A stretch of DNA of 10,617 bases from Candidatus Zixiibacteriota bacterium (GCA_023132995.1 JAGLXI010000139.1:1-10617); one strand, 5' to 3'. Positions 1 through 7,124 are shown, counted from the stretch's first letter. Translations and numbers: made by a program. The notes: generated by a model from the sequence alone, not told the origin.

Positions 1-8
1 CGATCCTG

Positions 9-27
9 CCGTCACCGGCAGTGGCGG
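9..27 (+). terminator. Possible stem-loop at the left edge
   Basis: CCGTCAC (9-15) can pair with GTGGCGG (21-27) around a 5-nt loop. This gives a 7-bp stem with one G-U pair when transcribed rightward. No T tract follows, so it is at best a weak or Rho-assisted terminator of a gene left of the window. It could also be chance pairing in GC-rich sequence. Confidence 0.2.
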
Positions 28-273
28 GTACCCGGCTCGCGGGGTCAGGAGGGCGCCGTTGATGCGATCGAGTTGGCGATGTATGGCGGTCGACTCGAAG
101 ACACAACCCGTCAGCACAGTTTTTTGTTGCTCGTGGTATCTGAGGCAGCTCCGAGGTCGTACGGTGACACTCGAAGTCAGCCACAGAGTCCTCAGAAACC
201 GCTTGCCTTCCTGCTGCATTTCTGCGTTGAATACCGGTATTACTGAAAACGTGCCGGCAAGCAACACCAATCC

Positions 274-282
274 GGAGGAAGG
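274..282 (+). promoter_or_regulatory. Strong ribosome binding site of the serine hydrolase gene
   Basis: GGAGGAAGG lies 5 nt before the ATG at 288. It fixes that ATG as the start, ahead of the in-frame ATG three codons later. Confidence 0.75.
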
Positions 283-287
283 TCGCG

Positions 288-2423
288 ATGAGTTCCATGT
301 CCAAATCAACGTTTTGCAGGCTGTTGGTCGCCCTTCTGGTCGGGAGTCTTCTTCTCGCATCGGGGGCGTCGGGGCGTAACCGGGAGGATGTCACGGGTGT
401 CTGGGAAGGGGCGATCTCACTCCCCGGTACGGAACTGACCATCACGGTTGAGTTTGCCTGGGATGACGATGAGGTCCTGACGGGCAAGGTGGATATCCCG
501 ATGCAGGGCGCCGAGGACCTGCCGCTGGCCAATATCGAACGTGTCGGGGACAAGCTGACGTTCGACTTGCCGGGTGTTCCCGGCGAACCGAAATTCGATG
601 GTACCCTCTCTGACGACGGTCAGACATTGTCCGGTGATTTCACCCAGGGGGGAGCCGCTTTTCCGTTCACGCTCAGGAAAAAAGACGTTGCCGAAATGGA
701 AAAGGAAGCCCGGCAACTCAAAAAGACCCTGTCGGAACTGGAAGCATTCATCGATACGACAATGGTCACGTGGCAAGTGCCCGGGCTTGCGATAGCGATT
801 GTCAACGGCGGCGAGGTGATAATGTCGCGCGGTTTCGGGCTGCGCAATATCGACGACTCCCTGCCGGTCACCGAGAACACGCTCTTTGCCATCGGCTCAT
901 CCACGAAAGCCTTTACTACTATGGCAATGGGGATGTTAGTGTACGACGGACTTCTGGACTGGGACGAGCCGGTCAGGACTTATCTCCCGACCTTCAGGCT
1001 CTATGATGACTTCGCCTCGGAGCGCATGACGCCGCGCGACCTGGTCACTCATCGCTCCGGGCTGCCGCGCCACGATTTCATGTGGTATGGTTCGTCGCGT
1101 ACCCGTCAGGAGCTGTTCGATCGTCTGCGATACCTGGAGCCCAACGAGGGCTTCCGTGCCAAGTTCCAGTATCAGAACCTGATGTTCATGACAGCCGGGT
1201 ACCTGGTCGGGCAACTGGCGGGTTCCACCTGGGAGGATGTCGTCCGCACCCGGATTTTCGAACCGTTGCACATGAACAACAGCAACTTCTCGGTTGACGA
1301 GTCTCAACGGTCGACCGATTTCTCCCTGCCCTACCGCAGGGATGACGAGCAGGTTGCTCTAATGCCGTTTCGCAACATCACCACTATGGGCCCGGCCGGA
1401 TCGATCAACTCGTGCGCCGCCGACATGGCCAACTGGGTGCGACTTCATATTGAAGGCGGCAAAGTGGGGCAGGTGCAATTGGTTTCGGAAGCGGCCATAA
1501 CCGAGATGCATACGCCCCAGATGGTCATCAGCACGCCGGAGGAGTTCACCGAGCGACTTCACACCAGCTACGGCTTAGGTTGGTTTGTAGAATGCTACCG
1601 CGGGCACGAGCGGATTCACCATGGCGGGAATATCGATGGCTTCTCGGCTCTTGTGTCGCTGCTACCCCGCGACAAGTTGGGCATAGTCGTGCTGACCAAT
1701 CTCAATGGTACGCCCTTGCCCGAAATAGTCAGCCTTTATGCCACGGATCTGCTTCTGGGCTTGGAGCCGGTAGATTTCAATGGCCGAGCCAGGGTGCGGT
1801 TCGAGGCGGCCCGGAAAGCGCGGGGTAAACAGGACAAAACGAAAGAAGCTCGCTGCAAGGACACCAAACCGGCCCACAAGCTGGAGGAATATGTCGGTGA
1901 GTATGAGCATCCTGCCTACGGCGTGATAAAGATTGACCGCGTCGGCAAGAAACTCAGGATAAAATACAACTTCCTCGACAGCGAGCTCGAGCACTGGCAC
2001 TACGAGGTGTTTCAAGCCACGGTCGAGGAGATGGGTGACGAGAAAGTCAAGTTTCAGTTTCTCACCAACACCAGAGGCGACGTTGACCGCATCTCCACGC
2101 TGCTCGAGGTGTCGATCGATGAGATCGTCTTCGAACGCAGAGCGTCGGCGGCGATGTCGTCCCCGGAGTTTCTGGCTAAGTTTGTAGGCGAATATGAAAT
2201 GGCCGGCCAGGTGATCCGCTTTGAGATCAAAGGAGACAGCACCCTGGTGGCGGTCGTCCCCGGTCAGCCGATCTACGATCTGGAGCCTTATCGGGGCACC
2301 GAGTACAATCTCAAGGGCCTTTCCGGGTTCAGTGTCGAGTTTGTGATCGACGACAAGGAAGGGGTAATCGAGGCAAACTTCAAACAACCCAACGGCGTCT
2401 TCACGGCCGTGAAGATCAAGTAA
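288..2423 (+). CDS. Exported serine beta-lactamase/esterase-family hydrolase with C-terminal DUF3471-like repeats
   Basis: This 711-residue protein belongs to the class C beta-lactamase/penicillin-binding serine hydrolase fold (Beta-lactamase family, PF00144-like). Residues 1-29 form a signal peptide with a hydrophobic core (LLVALLVGSLLLASG), so the enzyme should act outside the cytoplasm. Residues about 33-130 form a beta-rich domain beginning GVWEGAI. The catalytic domain spans about 150-490. It has the nucleophile motif S204-S-T-K207, the second motif Y295-Q-N297, and HHGG (444-447) in place of the KTG box. After a charged linker (about 503-529) come two similar beta segments, one starting LEEYVGEYE (about 532) and one starting LAKFVGEYE (about 629), as in DUF3471 tails. 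Family members include D-aminopeptidases, esterases and peptide hydrolases, and the substrate cannot be read from sequence. Start choice rests on the strong GGAGGAAGG site. The gene stands alone and converges with the GNAT gene. Confidence 0.88.
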   Translation: MSSMSKSTFCRLLVALLVGSLLLASGASGRNREDVTGVWEGAISLPGTELTITVEFAWDDDEVLTGKVDIPMQGAEDLPLANIERVGDKLTFDLPGVPGEPKFDGTLSDDGQTLSGDFTQGGAAFPFTLRKKDVAEMEKEARQLKKTLSELEAFIDTTMVTWQVPGLAIAIVNGGEVIMSRGFGLRNIDDSLPVTENTLFAIGSSTKAFTTMAMGMLVYDGLLDWDEPVRTYLPTFRLYDDFASERMTPRDLVTHRSGLPRHDFMWYGSSRTRQELFDRLRYLEPNEGFRAKFQYQNLMFMTAGYLVGQLAGSTWEDVVRTRIFEPLHMNNSNFSVDESQRSTDFSLPYRRDDEQVALMPFRNITTMGPAGSINSCAADMANWVRLHIEGGKVGQVQLVSEAAITEMHTPQMVISTPEEFTERLHTSYGLGWFVECYRGHERIHHGGNIDGFSALVSLLPRDKLGIVVLTNLNGTPLPEIVSLYATDLLLGLEPVDFNGRARVRFEAARKARGKQDKTKEARCKDTKPAHKLEEYVGEYEHPAYGVIKIDRVGKKLRIKYNFLDSELEHWHYEVFQATVEEMGDEKVKFQFLTNTRGDVDRISTLLEVSIDEIVFERRASAAMSSPEFLAKFVGEYEMAGQVIRFEIKGDSTLVAVVPGQPIYDLEPYRGTEYNLKGLSGFSVEFVIDDKEGVIEANFKQPNGVFTAVKIK

Positions 2424-2450
2424 TTGCCACAGCCGTGTGAGACCTGACTA

Positions 2451-2469
2451 AGGCGATGTCTGTTCGCCT
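2451..2469. terminator. Hairpin between convergent genes, possible bidirectional terminator
   Basis: AGGCGA (2451-2456) and TCGCCT (2464-2469) form a perfect 6-bp stem with a 7-nt loop. It lies in the 51-nt gap between the stops of the serine hydrolase (+) and the GNAT gene (-), where a shared terminator would sit. There is no T run on either strand, so intrinsic termination would be weak. Confidence 0.35.
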
Positions 2470-2474
2470 GCTCG

Positions 2475-3035
2475 CTACCACTCCACTTCGAACAGGAGGA
2501 GGGAGTAGATAAACCCCGGGTGGAACTCACCGTTGTAGAAGTAGTGATCGCGCAGGGTGGCATCCTTCTTGAACCGCAACGACTCCAACAGCGCCGCCGC
2601 GGCCGTGTTGAACCCGGCCGTCATGGCGTAGACCTTGTTCAGTCCGCGATACTTGAACAGGTATCGGCAGAGAACCTTCAGAGCGTCGGAGCCATAGCCT
2701 TTCCTGTGTTCGTCGGGGTCGATCAACAGGCCGAGTTCAGCCGACCGGTTGAGTTGGTTGAGATCGAAAAAGCGAACCATGCCGACCGGCATCTTGTCCT
2801 TCTTCCTGACTACGGCGAACCCCTGCTTGTCGGGGGATCTCTTTGCCTCTTTGAAAAGTTGCGCTTCCTCTGAGGCTGTCCTGATAATCCTGGGGTGGGA
2901 ACTCATCGACTGCGGTTCACTCTGAACCGACCAGTAGTGCATGTTGACGATATCTTCGGCCGTAACCGGACGAAGATAGACTTTGTCCCCCACCAGCGAG
3001 GGTTGCGCGGGTAATGGTGTTTTCTTCTCAGCCAT
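2475..3035 (-). CDS. GNAT-family N-acetyltransferase, RimJ/RimL-like
   Basis: This 186-residue cytoplasmic protein should transfer an acetyl group from acetyl-CoA to an amine. It has the layout of the RimJ/RimL-type GNAT branch. VYLRPVTAEDIVNMHYW (about 19-35) is the usual N-terminal strand and helix. PVGMVRFFDLN (about 83-93) gives the central strands. LGLLIDPDEHRKGYGSDAL (101-119) is motif A, whose R-K-G-Y-G turn binds the CoA pyrophosphate. The segment NKVYAMTAGFNTAAAALLESLRF (133-155) matches the family's conserved N...A...LE..GF region. Length is normal. GGGTGA (3048-3043 on this strand) lies 7 nt before the ATG. The acceptor is unknown: ribosomal protein, other peptide N-terminus or small molecule are all possible. 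It is a single-gene unit, divergent from the membrane-protein gene at 3190. Confidence 0.85.
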   Translation of the reverse strand: MAEKKTPLPAQPSLVGDKVYLRPVTAEDIVNMHYWSVQSEPQSMSSHPRIIRTASEEAQLFKEAKRSPDKQGFAVVRKKDKMPVGMVRFFDLNQLNRSAELGLLIDPDEHRKGYGSDALKVLCRYLFKYRGLNKVYAMTAGFNTAAAALLESLRFKKDATLRDHYFYNGEFHPGFIYSLLLFEVEW

Positions 3036-3155
3036 AGTACGTTCACCCTGTTTGCGCCCTGAATCGGACGCTGTATTTCCGTTGAGCCGGTCACAAGATT
3101 GGGCTGACTTGAGCTGAGATCAACAAATAACTGGCGAGTCCTCTTGCATCCCGTA

Positions 3156-3184
3156 TTGACTCTCACCGCCGTTGTCTCTACCTT
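3156..3184 (+). promoter_or_regulatory. Predicted promoter placed to give a leaderless transcript
   Basis: TTGACT (3156-3161) and TACCTT (3179-3184) are separated by 17 nt. They match 5 of 6 and 3 of 6 bases of the sigma-70 consensus. The -10 box ends only 5 nt before the ATG at 3190, so transcription would start at or next to the start codon. No ribosome binding site is visible before that ATG, which fits. Confidence 0.4.
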
Positions 3185-3189
3185 ACGGT

Positions 3190-3546
3190 ATGCGAAACGC
3201 GGTGCTGCTGTTGATCGGGGTCATACTTCTCTATTTGATCCCATCACTCATCCTGGATGCAGTCTACGGGCCTTCGTACGGCTTTCTTGCGGGCGAAGAC
3301 TGCTGGGAGCCGGACGGCAAGGGTGGCTGGACAGAGCACGGGCAGCCGACTAAGTCGCCCCCTGATGAGCCGAGTGTAATCGTGCCCCTGTCGCTTTACT
3401 ATATTCCGATTCTCCTTCCGGGAGTGCTTCTGATCTTGTTCATGTTCACGCCGCTGTCTCGATACGTGGACAGACAGCCCAGAGAGTCAGGGAAGCTCTC
3501 CGAGGGGAGCGAACAGGAATCATCGGGCGACCCTCAAGCCGGGTAG
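3190..3546 (+). CDS. Small two-helix membrane protein of unknown function
   Basis: I do not recognise this protein. From the ATG at 3190 it is 118 residues. A hydrophobic helix at about 3-24 (AVLLLIGVILLYLIPSLIL) is followed by a polar, Trp- and Gly-containing segment (about 25-62, with CWEPDGKGGWTEHG). A second helix lies at about 63-86 (VPLSLYYIPILLPGVLLILF), and the C-terminal tail (about 90-118) is hydrophilic, rich in Ser and Glu. The first helix lacks a typical signal cleavage site, so both helices probably stay in the inner membrane. A TTG at 3172 would add six residues but has no better support. The gene ends 13 nt before the phosphatidyltransferase gene, so the two are probably co-transcribed and this one may have a membrane-lipid-related role. 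That link is inference from position only. Confidence 0.6.
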   Translation: MRNAVLLLIGVILLYLIPSLILDAVYGPSYGFLAGEDCWEPDGKGGWTEHGQPTKSPPDEPSVIVPLSLYYIPILLPGVLLILFMFTPLSRYVDRQPRESGKLSEGSEQESSGDPQAG

Positions 3547-3559
3547 AAGCAGGCTCGAT

Positions 3560-4207
3560 ATGCCCCCGGCCCAGATACTGCAGATACCGAACTTAGTGAG
3601 CCTGGCTCGGATTCTGCTGACGCCGTTCGTGGGCTATTTTCTGTGGAGGGGGGACAATCAATCGACATTGATTTGCGCTGGCCTTCTGGTCGTGGCGGCG
3701 ATCACCGACTTCCTGGACGGATACTTAGCTCGACGACTGGGACAGGTTACCCGGTTGGGAATAGCGCTGGACCCCATCTGTGACAAGATTTTTGCCGGGG
3801 TGCTGGTGGTGATGCTGGTTCTGTTCCGGGGCTTTCCGGTTTGGCTGGCGGCGGCAATCGTCGGTCGCGATCTGGTGATTGTAGGTGCCGGACTCTATTT
3901 GATGCGCGGGCGGGATATCGACATGCCGTCCAACCTCATCGGCAAGTACACCTTTGGTGCTATCGCCGTTTTGCTCGGAAGTTACGTGATCCGGTTCGAT
4001 TTCGGAATCACGCTGTGGACCTGGATCACTGTCGCTTTCCTGATTGCCTCATGCGTTGGCTATGGACGGGTCTTTGTCATCATAAGACGAGGTCTCACAC
4101 CCCGCCCATTCGCCGATCGGTCGTGGTTCAGGGCGCTCCGAATCGCAGCTATCGTCGTGGTGGCGGTAGTGTATTTTCATCGGCTGTATCTCTTTCTTAC
4201 GGGATAG
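3560..4207 (+). CDS. CDP-alcohol phosphatidyltransferase, PgsA-like
   Basis: This 215-residue integral membrane enzyme should move a phosphatidyl group from CDP-diacylglycerol to an alcohol, most likely glycerol-3-phosphate for phosphatidylglycerol synthesis. The family signature D-x2-D-G-x2-A-R-x8-G-x3-D-x3-D is complete: D50, D53, G54, A57, R58, G67, D71, D75. These residues hold the divalent metals and the CDP moiety. PNLVSLARILLTP (10-22) is the usual N-terminal motif. R103-D104 and P123-S-x3-G128-K129-x-T131 match positions typical of PgsA. Several hydrophobic helices follow, up to about 210. A weak AGG (3551-3553) is the only ribosome binding site, so translation may depend on the gene just upstream. 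Bacterial cardiolipin synthases of the CDP-alcohol type share the signature, so exact substrate is less certain than family. Confidence 0.85.
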   Translation: MPPAQILQIPNLVSLARILLTPFVGYFLWRGDNQSTLICAGLLVVAAITDFLDGYLARRLGQVTRLGIALDPICDKIFAGVLVVMLVLFRGFPVWLAAAIVGRDLVIVGAGLYLMRGRDIDMPSNLIGKYTFGAIAVLLGSYVIRFDFGITLWTWITVAFLIASCVGYGRVFVIIRRGLTPRPFADRSWFRALRIAAIVVVAVVYFHRLYLFLTG

Positions 4208-4274
4208 CCGATCTATGCTCCACGTTGATATCTCGTATTGACCACCGAGGATGTCAGATTGATGCCCCGTCGCC

Positions 4275-6638
4275 CTACCTGCCGGAGCCGATGTACTCAC
4301 CGATGTGCTGAAAGAACAGCTCGCTCAGATCGCGTTTTTCGTCATGCACCGACCAGCCGATCTCGCGCGATAGCCGTGCCAGGTTTCGGTAGTAGCCGTA
4401 GCGGCTTCGCACTGAGGTCAGCTTTGCTTCGAGAATGTTCTCCTGGGCCTCAAGCATTTCGAGCAGAGTGGCTTTTCCGGCTTCGTAATCGGCGGCAACC
4501 AGTCCGAGATTCTCCTGTGCCAGGCTCTCCGCCAGAACGTACCGGCGCACGTTGCCGGCATGGGCTGTAAGCTGGTGCAATTTGCCGAGCACTTCGCTCA
4601 TGACCCCGAGAACGGCGTCATCGCGCAGGTACTCGGTTTCGCTCAGCCGGGCGTTCAACCGGCCGCGCTCACGTATGCGATCAGCGCCCAGGAAAATGGG
4701 AAGGCTCACCGTGGCGCCAAGTGACCAGCCGCCGGCGCCGTCAGGTAACTCCGGAGGCCGGTTGCTCAAATTGTCGAACCTGTCAAGTGTGGCCCGAAAT
4801 CCGACAGTGGGGAAGTAGCGCGCTTTGTTTCCCGCCAACCGGCTCTTTTGAAGCTCGATCCTCGCTTTCTGATAGCGCACCGATCGGTTGCGCGTCACCG
4901 CCTCCTCCACGAGGTGATCGCCTGCTTTTCGCAGGATTCCCAGGTCATCCAGAAGCGGCAAAAGGCGGTAGTAGTCCCGGGCGAAACTCTCCTCCGTGAA
5001 GCGGCTGCTATCGAGCACCAGCGGGTTGTGTCCGGGAAGGTTAAGCAGTGAGTTCAGCAATATGCGGGCCACCTCCCGGTTGCCGGAAGTCGTAACCGTC
5101 TCGGCGGTCGCCCAGCGTCGTTCCTGCTCCCACCGCACGACGTCAGCCTGCGGCCCGTTCTCAGTTTCAAGACGGGCGAAGGCCAACTCGTAGTAGCGGT
5201 CGATGTGGTTCCGGTTTGCCAGTTGCAGGGCCAGGGAATTCTCCGTCTCAAGAAGATTGAGGAAGGCAACGGTCACGGCCAGTTCCAAGTCGAGTTGGGA
5301 TTGCTCCAAGCTGAGCTCTTGCAGTCGCTGTCCGCGAGTGGCCGTTTCTATTGAGCGGATGGCCTCCAGCGAAAAGATAGTCTGCTCCAGCGTCAACCTC
5401 CCGGTGTACCTGGCCGCCTGGTTGCTTTCTTCCACAACAGTGGCGAAATTGTCATCGAAGTTGGCCACCGTGTACTCGCCTGTGACCTCCGGCAGATATG
5501 CGCCATAGGCCTGCCTGGCCGCCTGGGCCGCTTCCTCTAAGGCATCATATCGTGAAAGATGACCGGGGTTCCGGTCGAGTGCCTGTTGGATTGCAGTGCG
5601 AATCGTAAGCACCGGCGCGTCCTCCGGCGGCGGCGCCGGGACCACCTGGGTTTCGCGCAGAATCTCCTCGTTCAGGGGGAGGCGGCATCGGTCGGCCGTC
5701 TCCCTGCCAAGAGTAAGTCCGCCCGGGGTATCGAAATCCACCGGTAGCTCGGCCTGGATCTCTCCCTTCAGAATACGCACCGTTTTGGCGGCGCTGAACC
5801 GCGCCTCGGCCACAACTGTGTAACCGGCGTTACTGGCGAATGCTCCCCGATCAACCAGGAACCGACCCTCCCAGACAAAGGCCGGAATGCGGTCCCGCTT
5901 GACCATCGCCAGAAACTCCCTGGTCTTTATGGCGTCCATGTCCCAAAGAGGAAAGAGATACAGGGCGTCAATGTTCTTGTCGAGACTGTGGTAGGCCTTG
6001 AAGTAGGCAAAGGTGCCGTACTTGTTATACCCTTCAGCGCTGACCACCTCGAAGCCAAGCTTTCTCCCTAACTCGGAAACCTGGGCAAGGAGGCTGTCGC
6101 GTTCAATGCCGGTCGGGAAGTACAGCACGCCCAGCCGTTTCACATCGACAAGCTGGGTGAGCGCGACCAGATCGCGCTCCAGTTTGTGCGGCCGGCGGTG
6201 CACGGTCAGGTTGGGGACGACCGGGCGGCCGGCTTCGTCCAGAAGACCCTCGAGCTTCGGATCTACGCGGTTCATCGTGACGATCGGCTTTTTGAATCCT
6301 GCGGCCAACAGGTCCTCGACTACCCAGGGACCCGTTGCCACCACCAGATCAAGCTCTTCTGTGGAGGCGAGCCGGGCCGCCATCGCGCGGCAGGTGTCTC
6401 GCTTCCAGCCGGCGGATTTGTACCCCCTGGGAATCGTCGTCAGTTCGATATCATCGGGCAGCATCTGCCGCAACTGCCTGAGGTACTCATCCGTGAGCGC
6501 ATTGTGCCCCAGGCTCTCGCCGCCTTCAAAAAAAGCGATCCGTACCTGCTGTTGTTCCTGTCCGCAGGGAGCGGCGCAGGGAAGAATGACCAGCAGGATC
6601 AAACCGGCCATCAACAACGCTCTTTTAGCTTTCGGCAT
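4275..6638 (-). CDS. Fusion: ABC-type periplasmic substrate-binding domain + TolC-family outer-membrane efflux domain
   Basis: This 787-residue exported protein has two parts. Residues 1 to about 26 are a signal peptide (MPKAKRALLMAGLILLVILP); the cysteines at 21 and 25 do not form a good lipobox. Residues about 32-325 look like the ABC_sub_bind/TrpX-type two-lobed binding fold: VRIAFFEGG, DLVVATGPWVVEDLL, KPIVTMNRVDP, VKRLGVLYFPTG, IDALYLFPLWDMD and IPAFVWEGRFLVDRGAFAS. A Pro-rich linker (PAPPPEDAP, 334-342) leads to a TolC domain (about 343-765). That domain has both internal repeats (YLPEVTGEY about 381 and YFPTVGF about 608), GWSLGATVSLPIF (637-649) and the late helix ENLGLVAADYEAGKATLLE (about 709-727). 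TolC proteins form trimeric outer-membrane channels for export. Joining one to a solute-binding domain is unusual, and no pump or adapter gene is adjacent. The ATG at 6638 is preferred because the signal peptide follows it directly and GGGAG lies 3 nt upstream, a short spacing. A GTG at 6668 would add 10 residues. Confidence 0.82.
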   Translation of the reverse strand: MPKAKRALLMAGLILLVILPCAAPCGQEQQQVRIAFFEGGESLGHNALTDEYLRQLRQMLPDDIELTTIPRGYKSAGWKRDTCRAMAARLASTEELDLVVATGPWVVEDLLAAGFKKPIVTMNRVDPKLEGLLDEAGRPVVPNLTVHRRPHKLERDLVALTQLVDVKRLGVLYFPTGIERDSLLAQVSELGRKLGFEVVSAEGYNKYGTFAYFKAYHSLDKNIDALYLFPLWDMDAIKTREFLAMVKRDRIPAFVWEGRFLVDRGAFASNAGYTVVAEARFSAAKTVRILKGEIQAELPVDFDTPGGLTLGRETADRCRLPLNEEILRETQVVPAPPPEDAPVLTIRTAIQQALDRNPGHLSRYDALEEAAQAARQAYGAYLPEVTGEYTVANFDDNFATVVEESNQAARYTGRLTLEQTIFSLEAIRSIETATRGQRLQELSLEQSQLDLELAVTVAFLNLLETENSLALQLANRNHIDRYYELAFARLETENGPQADVVRWEQERRWATAETVTTSGNREVARILLNSLLNLPGHNPLVLDSSRFTEESFARDYYRLLPLLDDLGILRKAGDHLVEEAVTRNRSVRYQKARIELQKSRLAGNKARYFPTVGFRATLDRFDNLSNRPPELPDGAGGWSLGATVSLPIFLGADRIRERGRLNARLSETEYLRDDAVLGVMSEVLGKLHQLTAHAGNVRRYVLAESLAQENLGLVAADYEAGKATLLEMLEAQENILEAKLTSVRSRYGYYRNLARLSREIGWSVHDEKRDLSELFFQHIGEYIGSGR

Positions 6639-6649
6639 TTTCTCCCGTT

Positions 6650-6672
6650 CTGTGTGAAAACGTATCACACAG
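6650..6672 (-). promoter_or_regulatory. Inverted repeat at the start of the fusion gene, candidate operator
   Basis: CTGTGTGA (6650-6657) and TCACACAG (6665-6672) are perfect 8-nt arms around a 7-nt centre. The site covers the predicted transcription start and ends 11 nt before the ATG at 6638. Its half-sites resemble the TGTGA/TCACA arms of CRP-type sites, but the spacing is 7 rather than 6. In RNA it could also fold as a hairpin just before the ribosome binding site. The regulator is unknown. Confidence 0.4.
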
Positions 6673-6675
6673 GGG

Positions 6676-6703
6676 AAAATAGGAAATTCGCGGGACTTGT
6701 TAA
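6676..6703 (-). promoter_or_regulatory. Predicted promoter of the binding-protein/TolC fusion gene
   Basis: Read on the minus strand, TTAACA (6703-6698) and TATTTT (6681-6676) are separated by 16 nt. They match 5 of 6 and 4 of 6 bases of the sigma-70 consensus. Transcription would begin near 6669, within the inverted repeat, leaving a leader of about 30 nt. This would let the gene be expressed apart from the receiver gene upstream. Confidence 0.4.
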
Positions 6704-6743
6704 AGGATATTCTGAAAAGACCAACAAAAACCGCCGGGCTAGG

Positions 6744-7124
6744 TTACGCCGTCGACGGCTGCCGCTCCGCCGCGAAGCTCCGCACCATCTCCGAGAGGGT
6801 GTTGGCGCGGTAAGGCTTCTGCAGGAATCTCAGATGCTCGGTGAGGTCGTCGGGAAGATCATTCTGATCGGATATCTGGCCGGAAGAGATTATGCAGGGC
6901 ATCATGGGAGAAATCTCTCTGATCCGGCGCAGTGTCTCGATGCCCGACATCCCTTGCATGTTGACATCGACCAGAACCAACCCGAGCGATTCATGTTCGC
7001 GGGATACAATCGCCAGGCCTCCCTGGCCTGAATCAGCGAGCAGAACTTCGTGCCCGTCGCGCTGCAGTATCTTGCACGCCAGATTCCGTATCATCTCCTC
7101 ATCATCGATAACAAGGATTTTCAT
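6744..7124 (-). CDS. Stand-alone response regulator receiver (CheY-like)
   Basis: This 126-residue protein is a single receiver domain with no output domain. MKILVIDDEE gives the acidic pair D7-D8. LVLVDVNMQGMSG (49-61) carries the phosphoacceptor D53. S80 in CIISSG and K103 in FLQKPY are the conserved switch Ser/Thr and Lys, so phosphorylation should be possible. The usual M-P-x-M-D-G after the acceptor is altered to M-Q-G-M-S-G. Reading on the minus strand, the frame stays open to 7418, but the sequence before MKILV lacks any fold, so 7124 is the start. A weak AGAG precedes it. No histidine kinase is in the window. It lies 105 nt upstream of the fusion gene on the same strand, so shared transcription is possible. 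A role in controlling that gene would have to be indirect, as there is no DNA-binding domain. Confidence 0.85.
   Translation of the reverse strand: MKILVIDDEEMIRNLACKILQRDGHEVLLADSGQGGLAIVSREHESLGLVLVDVNMQGMSGIETLRRIREISPMMPCIISSGQISDQNDLPDDLTEHLRFLQKPYRANTLSEMVRSFAAERQPSTA

Larger units (their letters stand above)
1..287. other. Unassigned left flank before the serine hydrolase gene
   Basis: I recognise no gene here. On the minus strand a frame is free of stops from about position 390 down to position 1, with ATG codons at 360 and 219. The 219 start would give 73 codons running off the window (begins MQQEGKRF). The two plus-strand frames starting at positions 1 and 2 are also open for long stretches, so openness alone says little in GC-rich DNA. 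No ribosome binding site precedes the minus-strand ATG at 219, and the protein resembles no family I know. The stretch is most likely an intergenic region or the edge of an unrecognised gene. I could not pick out a convincing -35/-10 pair for the gene at 288. Confidence 0.3.

Noticed and set aside
230..241. Perfect 12-nt palindrome AATACCGGTATT before the serine hydrolase gene
   Set aside because: A palindrome of this length is expected by chance a few times in 10 kb, and no promoter could be placed next to it.
1662..2387. 241-codon minus-strand open frame inside the serine hydrolase gene
   Set aside because: It is antisense to a gene with clear family motifs, has no recognisable domain and no ribosome binding site; a shadow of GC-rich coding sequence.
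6186..7031. 281-codon plus-strand open frame across the fusion and receiver genes
   Set aside because: It overlaps two well-supported minus-strand genes and the promoter between them, with low-complexity Arg-rich composition and no domain.
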